Origin: Humitalea sp038323655 | GTDB lineage: Bacteria; Pseudomonadota; Alphaproteobacteria; Acetobacterales; Acetobacteraceae | Direction of reading: 5' to 3' | NCBI GenBank assembly: GCA_038323655.1 | Contig: JBBQHE010000176.1 | Span: forward strand, 1 to 9,551 | DNA: 9,551 nt | Shown here: positions 1 through 4,752 of the stretch, piece after piece | How the letters are laid out: the number at the start of each line of letters is the position of its first letter | Position numbering within the stretch: the stretch's first letter is position 1 | Made by a program: the position numbers and the translations under genes | Notes under the pieces: model-generated | Seen by the model: only the letters and a program-made list of their open reading frames with translations | What the model was told of the DNA's origin: nothing | The model's database searches: none

Positions 1-60
1 AAAGGGAGGGGCGTCCCAGGGTGGTCGCGTGGTCCTAAGGCGCACCATGCCCCTCCCTTT
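1..60. repeat. Long inverted repeat at the left window edge (12-bp perfect arms)
   Basis: Bases 1-12 (AAAGGGAGGGGC) are exactly complementary to bases 49-60 (GCCCCTCCCTTT). The intervening 36 bases can continue the fold: GGTG at 20-23 pairs with CACC at 43-46, and CGC at 26-28 pairs with GCG at 40-42, leaving a loop of about 11 bases. The arms have an A-run on one side and a T-run on the other, so the element could act as a hairpin terminator in either direction, or be one copy of a dispersed intergenic repeat. The repeat begins at the first base of the window, so its real left boundary is unknown and the arms may be longer. No coding frame here is convincing. Confidence 0.6.
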
Positions 61-84
61 GCCTTGCCAAGTTTCACGGCGGGT

Positions 85-105
85 GCAGGGGGCACGGCCT
101 CCTGC
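85..105 (+). other. Intergenic hairpin 1 of a tandem pair
   Basis: GCAGGGGGC (85-93), loop ACG, then GCCTCCTGC (97-105) form a 9-bp stem with a single G-U pair (90 with 100). Read as minus-strand RNA, that position would be an A-C mismatch, so the fold is better as plus-strand RNA. It has the same architecture as the hairpin at 116-140. There is no T-run after it, so a standard intrinsic terminator is not demonstrated; it could be an end-of-gene stabiliser for a plus-strand gene lying left of the window, or a REP-like dispersed element. Confidence 0.5.
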
Positions 106-115
106 TGGGGGAGGT

Positions 116-140
116 CTGGAGGGGGCAAAGCCCCTTCCAG
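116..140 (+). other. Intergenic hairpin 2 of a tandem pair
   Basis: CTGGAGGGGGC (116-126), loop AAA, then GCCCCTTCCAG (130-140) give an 11-bp stem with one G-U pair (121 with 135). As in hairpin 1, the wobble sits within the run of G-C pairs, the loop is three bases, and the pairing favours plus-strand RNA. The two hairpins are separated by 10 bases (106-115). Two stems of matching design suggest a repeated family element rather than chance GC-rich pairing, but copies elsewhere in the genome cannot be seen here. Confidence 0.55.
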
Positions 141-179
141 CGGACCGCCCCACCCGGCACATCCTGACCCGTCCAGGTT

Positions 180-194
180 GCGTCAGGCTGACGC
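180..194 (-). terminator. Possible terminator hairpin just after the gntR stop
   Basis: GCGTCA (180-185) and TGACGC (189-194) form a perfect 6-bp stem with a three-base loop. It begins three bases past the minus-strand stop codon of the GntR gene (198-200). A wider arm pair, TGACCCG (165-171) with CGGGTCA (194-200), encloses it. There is no U-rich tail on the minus strand, so this is a hairpin-only candidate. Confidence 0.3.
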
Positions 195-197
195 GGG

Positions 198-845
198 TCA
201 GAGTCGTGCGAGCCAGCGGCGTTTGCCGGCGAGCACGTGGTCTTCGCCGAGGTGTCGCGCCTGGGCGGCGTCGCCGCTGGCGATGGCGTCCAGCAGGGCG
301 GTGTGTTCGGCGTTGCTGGCGCGCATGTTGGGGATGGTGTCGAGGGATTCGCGCCGTGTGCGCCAGCCTTCCCGCAGGGCGGCGTCGTAGGCGGCGGCGG
401 CGCGGCGGTGTCCGCTGGCGGCGAAGATCGCTTCGTGGAAGTCCAGGTTGAGGCGGTAGTAGTGGTCGCGGTCACCGGCCTCGATCGCGGCCTGCATGGC
501 GGCGACCAGGGCGCGCAGGACCAGCGGGTCGCCACGGCCGGCGAGGCGGGCGCAGGCGAAGCCGTTGAGCAGGGCGCGCATGTCGTAGATTTCGGCGACT
601 TCGGTGGCATCCAGAATGCGCACGCGCATGCCGCGGTTGGCTTCGCCTTCGACCAGGCCCGATTGTTCCAGGGCGCGCAGGGCCTCGCGGACGGGGCCGC
701 GGGAGACGCCGAGTTCTGCGGCCAGGGCCGCCTCGTTCAGCCGCGCGCCCGGGGGCAGGGCGCCGTCCAGCACACGCCGTTCCAGTTCGGCGCGGACGGT
801 CTCGGTCAGGGACCCGCGTTTTTCGGGTGGCAGGGCATCAGGCAC
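198..845 (-). CDS. GntR-family transcriptional regulator, FCD (FadR-type) subfamily
   Basis: A 215-residue DNA-binding regulator, a normal length for FCD-type GntR proteins. The N-terminal winged helix-turn-helix spans about residues 10-78, with the signature ARLNEAALAAELGVSRGPVREAL (two overlapping pieces: ARLNEAALAAELG at 34-46 and VSRGPVREAL at 47-56) and the wing EANRGMRV. The C-terminal helical FCD ligand domain (about 80-210) keeps the usual metal-site pattern: Asn133 and His137 in LNLDFHEAI, His181 in AEHTALLDAI, and His203 in EDHVLAGK. The Asn at 133 replaces the more common Asp, as in many relatives. The start is a GTG at 843-845, preceded six bases upstream by AGGA (852-855 on the minus strand). 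It is divergent from the CoA-transferase operon, so it very likely controls that operon, typically as a repressor released by a small carboxylate or acyl-type ligand. The ligand cannot be read from the sequence. Confidence 0.93.
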   Translation of the reverse strand: MPDALPPEKRGSLTETVRAELERRVLDGALPPGARLNEAALAAELGVSRGPVREALRALEQSGLVEGEANRGMRVRILDATEVAEIYDMRALLNGFACARLAGRGDPLVLRALVAAMQAAIEAGDRDHYYRLNLDFHEAIFAASGHRRAAAAYDAALREGWRTRRESLDTIPNMRASNAEHTALLDAIASGDAAQARHLGEDHVLAGKRRWLARL

Positions 846-875
846 GCAGCATCCTGGCCGTTTCGTCGGCAGAGC

Positions 876-895
876 GTCAACAGATTGTTGACAAT
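876..895. promoter_or_regulatory. Candidate GntR operator: overlapping palindromes in the divergent intergenic region
   Basis: Bases 876-892 form a perfect 17-base inverted repeat: GTCAACA, spacer GAT, TGTTGAC. Overlapping it, 884-895 is ATTGT-TG-ACAAT, a second perfect dyad. Two GTNNAC cores (GTCAAC at 876-881 and GTTGAC at 887-892) lie 11 bases apart, one helical turn. FadR-subfamily GntR regulators are known to bind short dyads with GT...AC cores. The location, between the divergent regulator and its likely target operon, fits. Binding by this particular regulator is inference. Confidence 0.6.
888..893 (+). promoter_or_regulatory. Candidate -35 hexamer (TTGACA) of the operon promoter
   Basis: A perfect consensus TTGACA lies inside the right half of the candidate operator, facing the CoA-transferase gene. 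At normal spacing the -10 would fall at about 911-917 (AAGGATA), a poor match that also overlaps the ribosome-binding site, so the transcript would have almost no leader if this promoter is used. Occupancy of the operator would block it directly. The hexamer is seen; its use as a promoter is uncertain. Confidence 0.3.
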
Positions 896-910
896 CCGGG
901 CGCCGGTCGA

Positions 911-915
911 AAGGA
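911..915 (+). promoter_or_regulatory. Shine-Dalgarno site fixing the CoA-transferase start
   Basis: AAGGA ends seven bases before the ATG at 923. The reading frame is open further upstream, through the operator region, so this site and the family alignment (conserved sequence begins at VLDLTRV) are what decide the start. Confidence 0.7.
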
Positions 916-922
916 TAAGAGG

Positions 923-2113
923 ATGAGCCAAGCCCCTGCCCCCTCGACCGCGCTTGCGCGCTTCACCGTCCTTGACCTGACGCGGGTGCGTTCGGGGCCG
1001 ACCTGCGTGCGGCAACTCGCCGACTGGGGGGCGAAGGTCATCAAGATCGAGATGCCCGAGGGGCTGGACCAGGGCGACCCGATGGGCGGGCCGCGCGCGG
1101 GGTCGGACTTCCAGAACCTGCACCGCAACAAGCGCGGCCTGACGCTGAACCTGAAGCACCCCGAGGGCGTGGCGCTGCTGAAGGACCTGGCCAAGACTGC
1201 CGACGTCATCGTCGAAAATTTTCGCCCCGACGTGAAGGAACGCCTGGGCATCGGTTATGAGGCGATGGCCGCGATCAATCCCCGCATCATCTACGCCAGC
1301 ATTTCCGGCTTCGGGCAGGATGGGCCCTATGCCGACCGGCCGGGCTTCGACCAGATCGCGCAGGGCATGGGCGGGCTCATGTCGATCACCGGCGAACCTG
1401 GCCACGGCCCCATGCGCGTCGGCATTCCCATCGCTGACCTGACCGCGGGGATTTTCGCCAGCCAGGGCATCATGGTGGCCCTGCTGGAACGCGAGGTCTC
1501 GGGCCAGGGCCAGTGGGTGCAGACCAGCCTGTTGCAGGCCCAGGCCTTCATGCTGGATTTCCAGGCCAGCCGCTGGCTGATGCAGGGCCAGGTCGCCAAG
1601 CAGGCCGGCAACGACCACCCGACCAGCATCCCGACCGGCGTCTTCCCAACCAGCGACGGCAACATCAACATCGCAGCCTCCGGCAACGCGATTTGGGCGC
1701 GCTGCGCCCGCGCGCTGGACATGGCCGAGTTCATCGACGATCCGCGCTTCGCGACAGCCGGCGCGCGGTCGGACAACCGGGCCGAGCTGAACGCGCTGAT
1801 CGCCGAGCGGACGAAGCATTATTCCAGCGAAGACCTGGTCACGCGGCTGAACAAGGCGGGCGTGCCCTCGGGGCCGATCAACAGCATCGACCAGGTTTTT
1901 GCGGACCCGCAGGTGCAGCACCTGGGCATCGCGACCTCACTCAACGGCAACAAGACGGTGACCTACGTCGGCCAGCCCTTCACCCTGTCGCGCACGCCCT
2001 CGGCCATCGTCACGCACCCGCCCGCGATCGGCGAACACACGGACGAGATCCTGGGTGAAATGGGCATCCCGCCCGAAAAGATCGCGCAGCTGCGCAGCGA
2101 ACAGGTGATCTGA
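923..2113 (+). CDS. Family III CoA-transferase (CaiB/BaiF/Frc type)
   Basis: A 396-residue enzyme expected to move CoA from an acyl-CoA donor to a free carboxylic acid in the cytoplasm. The length is typical of the family. Visible landmarks are the N-terminal Rossmann-like start VLDLTRVRSGP...LADWGAKVIKIE (about 16-43), the NKRGLTLNLK strand (69-78), the ADVIVENFRPDVKERLG region (93-109), and SGFGQDGPYADRPGFDQIAQ (128-147). The catalytic aspartate that forms the mixed anhydride is Asp172 in GIPIADLTAGIFAS, followed by the usual G-QGQWVQTSL segment. The common AGP motif near residue 25 reads SGP here (RVRSGPTCVR), a variation on the family norm. It is first in a tight operon; the crotonase gene starts two bases after its stop. 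Acid and donor substrates are unknown. The family includes formyl-CoA, carnitine, mesaconate and aromatic-acid CoA-transferases, and nothing here picks one. Confidence 0.93.
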   Translation: MSQAPAPSTALARFTVLDLTRVRSGPTCVRQLADWGAKVIKIEMPEGLDQGDPMGGPRAGSDFQNLHRNKRGLTLNLKHPEGVALLKDLAKTADVIVENFRPDVKERLGIGYEAMAAINPRIIYASISGFGQDGPYADRPGFDQIAQGMGGLMSITGEPGHGPMRVGIPIADLTAGIFASQGIMVALLEREVSGQGQWVQTSLLQAQAFMLDFQASRWLMQGQVAKQAGNDHPTSIPTGVFPTSDGNINIAASGNAIWARCARALDMAEFIDDPRFATAGARSDNRAELNALIAERTKHYSSEDLVTRLNKAGVPSGPINSIDQVFADPQVQHLGIATSLNGNKTVTYVGQPFTLSRTPSAIVTHPPAIGEHTDEILGEMGIPPEKIAQLRSEQVI

Positions 2114-2115
2114 AC

Positions 2116-2919
2116 ATGGACGGCATGGTTTTGAACACGACGATGATGCTCGCCCGCAAGGAAGGCGGCATCGGCTGGATGACCTTCAACAACCCCGCGC
2201 GCCACAACGCCGTGTCGATGGAGATGTGGGAGGCGGCGGAAACCATCCTGGCCGATTTCACCGCCGACCCCGCGGTGCGCGTGATCGTCATCCATGGCGC
2301 GGGCGGCCGCGCTTTTGTCTCGGGCGCCGACATCAGCAAGTTCGAAAGCGAACGCGCCTCGGAGGCCGCGGTCGCGGCCTACCAGGCGCAGACGGCGCGC
2401 GTGTATGACGCGCTGGCCGAATGCCCCAAGCCTACCATCGCGATGATCCAGGGCCATTGCATCGGCGGCGGCACGGCGCTGGCCGTGTGCTGCGACATGC
2501 GCATCTGCAACGATGGCGCGGGCTTTGGCGTGCCGGCGGCGAAGCTTGGCCTGGGCTACCCGCTGAAGGGCATCCGCCGCCTGGTGGACCTGGTCGGGCC
2601 GTCCTTCGCCAAGGAGATCTTCTTCACCGCCCGCAAGTTCTCGGCCGAGGAAGCCCGTGGCATGGGTCTCGTGAACCGTGTGCTGCCGACCGAAGAACTG
2701 GAGGCCTATGTCACCGACTACGCCACCACCATCGCCGGCAACGCCCCGCTGACCGTGGGGGCCGTGAAGTTCATCGCCGGCGAGGCGCTGAAGGACCGTG
2801 GTGCCGAGGACAACGCAACCTGCGACGCCATGGTCGCCGCCTGCTTCGCCAGCGCCGACTATATCGAAGGCCGCAGGGCTTTCATGGAAAAGCGCAAGCC
2901 CCAGTTCCAAGGCATGTAG
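2116..2919 (+). CDS. Crotonase-fold (enoyl-CoA hydratase/isomerase family) protein with altered active site
   Basis: A 267-residue crotonase superfamily member. The oxyanion-hole segments are present: GAGGRAFVSGADISKF (61-76) and QGHCIGGGTALAVCCDMRI (112-130), with Gly118 matching the conserved backbone glycine. The C-terminal trimerisation end EGRRAFMEKRKPQF is typical. Aligned to rat mitochondrial enoyl-CoA hydratase, the two catalytic glutamates (Glu144 in GGGCELA and Glu164 in FGQPE) correspond to Ala121 (GGGTALA) and Ala141 (FGVPAAKLG), with the same 20-residue spacing. It should therefore bind a CoA thioester but is unlikely to hydrate by the classic two-Glu mechanism; isomerisation, hydrolysis, decarboxylation or retro-Claisen cleavage are open options. 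The start at 2116 has AGGTGA seven bases upstream, inside the end of the CoA-transferase gene, suggesting coupled translation. Confidence 0.9.
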   Translation: MDGMVLNTTMMLARKEGGIGWMTFNNPARHNAVSMEMWEAAETILADFTADPAVRVIVIHGAGGRAFVSGADISKFESERASEAAVAAYQAQTARVYDALAECPKPTIAMIQGHCIGGGTALAVCCDMRICNDGAGFGVPAAKLGLGYPLKGIRRLVDLVGPSFAKEIFFTARKFSAEEARGMGLVNRVLPTEELEAYVTDYATTIAGNAPLTVGAVKFIAGEALKDRGAEDNATCDAMVAACFASADYIEGRRAFMEKRKPQFQGM

Positions 2920-2933
2920 TTCTTTTGCGCGCA

Positions 2934-2948
2934 GGCGGGGCAACCGCC
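2934..2948 (+). other. Small hairpin in the crotonase-Bug gap
   Basis: GGCGG (2934-2938) and CCGCC (2944-2948) form a perfect 5-bp stem with loop GGCAA, in the only sizeable gap of the operon (55 bases, 2920-2974). It could help set separate expression of the binding-protein gene by mRNA processing or stability. It is short enough to be chance in such GC-rich DNA, and no U-run follows, so it is not called a terminator. Confidence 0.2.
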
Positions 2949-2963
2949 GTGCGACACCAGCCG

Positions 2964-2967
2964 GGAG
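2964..2967 (+). promoter_or_regulatory. Shine-Dalgarno site fixing the Bug protein start
   Basis: GGAG (within CCGGGAGAG) ends seven bases before the ATG at 2975. The frame is open upstream into the crotonase gene, so this site, together with the signal peptide that follows immediately, decides the start. Confidence 0.7.
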
Positions 2968-2974
2968 AGTCCAG

Positions 2975-3940
2975 ATGTTTCCACGCCGTACCGTCCTGAC
3001 CGCTGCCCTGATGGCGCCCGCCATCGCGCGGGCGCAGGACGCCGCCTACCCCAATCGCCCGGTCCGTGTCGTCGTTGGCTTCGCCGCAGGCGGCAGCACC
3101 GACCTCAACACCCGCACCATGGCGCCGAAGCTCCAGGCGTTGCTCGGCCAGCCGGTGCTGGTGGACAACCGGCCGGGGGCTGGCGGCAACCTTGCGACCG
3201 AAATCGTCGCCCGCGCCAACCCCGACGGCTACACGCTGTTGATGGGCACGATCGCGGCGCTCGCGGTGAACCCCAGCCTCTATCGCAACCTGCCCTTCGA
3301 CCCGCAGGTCGATGTCACCCCCATCTCCATGGCCGGCAATGTGCTGAACGTCCTGGTCGTGCCGGTGGACCGGCCCTGGCGCAATGTCGCCGACCTGGTC
3401 GCCGCCGCCCGGGCGCAGCCGGAAACCCTGACCTATGCCAGCAGCGGCGTGGGCGGGGCCGGGCATCTGTCGGGCGCCTTGCTGGACCGCCTCGCGAATA
3501 TCAAGACCGTGCATGTGCCCTATCGGGGCGGCGGGCCGCTGATGACCGACCTGACCTCGGGCAAGGTCGATTTTTCCTTTGCCACCGGCCCCACCGCCTT
3601 GCCGCAGGTCGAGGGCGGCCGCCTGCGCGTGCTCGCGGTGCCGAGCGCCAACCGCTCCCCGCTGCTGCCGCAGGTGCCGACCGTCGCCGAAACCCTGCCG
3701 GGCTTCGACGTGCAGAACTGGAACGCCTTGGTCGGCCCGAAGAACCTGCCCCGCCCGATCGTGGACCGGCTGAACGCCGCGATGCGCGCAACCCTGCAGG
3801 ACCCGGAGGTCATCTCCCATCTCGGCCGCCACGGTGTCGAGCCGCTGCCCTCCTCGCCCGAGGACCTCGGCCGCTTCATCCGTGATGAGACCCGCAAATG
3901 GGCGCCGATCCTGCGGGATGCCGGCGTGAGCCCGGACTGA
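2975..3940 (+). CDS. Bug-family (TctC-like) periplasmic solute-binding protein
   Basis: A 321-residue tripartite tricarboxylate transporter receptor of the Bug family, exported to the periplasm to bind a small, usually carboxylated, ligand. The N-terminus is a short signal peptide with a twin arginine (PRRTVLTAALMAPAIARA, residues 3-20) and probable cleavage after ARA; the twin arginine is compatible with Tat export but is not proof. Family hallmarks follow: YPNRPVRVVVGFAAGGSTD (25-43), DNRPGAGGNLATEIVARANPDGYTLL (in pieces: DNRPGAGGNLA 64-74 and ANPDGYTLL 81-89), the VPYRGGGPLMTDLTSGKVD region (181-199), and LPQVPTVAETLPGFDV (231-246). It sits between the crotonase and SDR genes, with only four bases before the SDR start. 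No TctA/TctB membrane genes are nearby, which is common because Bug genes are often orphan and heavily duplicated. The ligand is presumably the substrate of the co-encoded enzymes (inference). Confidence 0.95.
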   Translation: MFPRRTVLTAALMAPAIARAQDAAYPNRPVRVVVGFAAGGSTDLNTRTMAPKLQALLGQPVLVDNRPGAGGNLATEIVARANPDGYTLLMGTIAALAVNPSLYRNLPFDPQVDVTPISMAGNVLNVLVVPVDRPWRNVADLVAAARAQPETLTYASSGVGGAGHLSGALLDRLANIKTVHVPYRGGGPLMTDLTSGKVDFSFATGPTALPQVEGGRLRVLAVPSANRSPLLPQVPTVAETLPGFDVQNWNALVGPKNLPRPIVDRLNAAMRATLQDPEVISHLGRHGVEPLPSSPEDLGRFIRDETRKWAPILRDAGVSPD

Positions 3941-3944
3941 AGCG

Positions 3945-4706
3945 ATGGACCTCGGGTTGAAGGGCCGCCGCGCCCTGGTGCTGGGCGGCTCCTCCGGCAT
4001 CGGGCTCGCGGCCGCGAAGATGCTGGTGGCGGACGGCGCCCTGGTCACCATCGCCTCGCGCGACCAGCAGAAACTCGACCGTGCGGCGGCGGAAACCGGG
4101 GCGCTGGCGGTGGTCTGCGATGCCGCCGACCCGGGCCAGGTCGCGGCCCTCGCGGCGCAGTATGCGGATGGCCTCGGGCTGCTGGTCTCGGCTTTTGGTG
4201 GCAGCCACCGCTCGCCCTTCCTGAAGCTGACCGACGCTGACTGGCTCACGAATTACGAATTCAACCTGCTCGGCACGATCCGGGCCCTGCGCGCCTTTCA
4301 CCCCGCATTGGCGCGTGACGGGGCGGGGCGCGTCGTGCTGCTGGGCGCCGTCTCCGGCCGGCAGCCGACCGCCGACCAGGCGGTCAGCAACGTCCATAAG
4401 GCGGGGTTGCATGCGCTGACCAAGACGCTCGCGACCGAATGGGCGCCGGATGGGATCGAGGTAAACTGCGTCGGCCCTGGCCGCGCCTTTACCCCCCTGT
4501 GGCAGCGCCGCGCCGCCGACCGCGCCGCCGCCGAGGGCACCACGGTCGAGGCGATCAAGGCCGAGGTCACCGCCGATATCCCCGCCCGGCGCTTCGGCAC
4601 GGCCGAGGAGGTGGCGCGCATGGTGGTCTTCCTGGCCAGCCCCGCGGCCGCCTATACCACCGGCCAGACGATCATGGTGGACGGCGGCTTGCTGCGCGCC
4701 GTGTAA
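3945..4706 (+). CDS. Short-chain dehydrogenase/reductase-family protein with non-canonical active site
   Basis: A 253-residue classical-size SDR, expected cytoplasmic. The cofactor motif is LGGSSGIG (13-20), with Leu in place of the usual Thr; the NNAG-equivalent is SAFGG (82-86), and Asn107 in FNLLG matches the conserved active-site Asn. The catalytic Ser and Tyr are missing: in VLLGAVSGRQPTADQAV and SNVHKAGL, Ala135 is at the Ser position and Ser148 at the Tyr position of YxxxK, while Lys152 remains. The downstream IEVNCVGPGR and the C-terminal TTGQTIMVDGG are normal for the family. Related SDRs with Ser in place of Tyr are known as a divergent group, so this looks like a subfamily trait, not decay. 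Residue 40 (Asp, in SRDQQKLD) after Arg39 leaves cofactor preference uncertain. It is the last gene of the operon and starts four bases after the Bug stop, with only a weak ribosome-binding site, suggesting coupling. Confidence 0.88.
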   Translation: MDLGLKGRRALVLGGSSGIGLAAAKMLVADGALVTIASRDQQKLDRAAAETGALAVVCDAADPGQVAALAAQYADGLGLLVSAFGGSHRSPFLKLTDADWLTNYEFNLLGTIRALRAFHPALARDGAGRVVLLGAVSGRQPTADQAVSNVHKAGLHALTKTLATEWAPDGIEVNCVGPGRAFTPLWQRRAADRAAAEGTTVEAIKAEVTADIPARRFGTAEEVARMVVFLASPAAAYTTGQTIMVDGGLLRAV

Positions 4707-4738
4707 GCATTCGTGGTTCGCCTCTGGCCGCGACCGAG

Positions 4739-4744
4739 TATAGA
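4739..4744 (+). promoter_or_regulatory. Possible -10 element before the PBP1A gene
   Basis: TATAGA resembles a sigma-70 -10 hexamer and lies in the 46-base gap before the PBP1A start. Its -35 side is weak (GTTCGC around 4716). Transcription from it would begin within a few bases of the ATG at 4753, giving a nearly leaderless mRNA, consistent with the absence of a recognisable Shine-Dalgarno sequence there. Confidence 0.2.
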
Positions 4745-4752
4745 CAGCGCCC

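Noticed and set aside
827..922. Extension of the CoA-transferase to an upstream start at 827
   Set aside because: The added 32 residues would be encoded across the gntR start and the operator palindrome and do not resemble the family N-terminus; AAGGA before ATG 923 is a better start.
237..926. A 229-codon plus-strand open frame opposite gntR
   Set aside because: It is composed mainly of Gly, Ala, Val and Gln, with no motifs; the minus-strand frame encodes a clear winged helix and FCD domain.
806..1921. A 371-codon minus-strand open frame opposite the CoA-transferase
   Set aside because: It would run antisense through the catalytic region of the CoA-transferase and into gntR, and its sequence resembles no protein family.
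2882..4249. A 455-codon minus-strand open frame opposite the Bug and SDR genes
   Set aside because: It spans two well-supported plus-strand genes and their junction, and shows no domain signature. It is a shadow of third-position GC bias.
4715..4735. Imperfect hairpin (GGT-t-CGC with GCGACC) between the SDR and PBP1A genes
   Set aside because: It has a bulge, only six pairs, an eight-base loop and no T-run. It is too weak to call a terminator, although the operon presumably ends near here.
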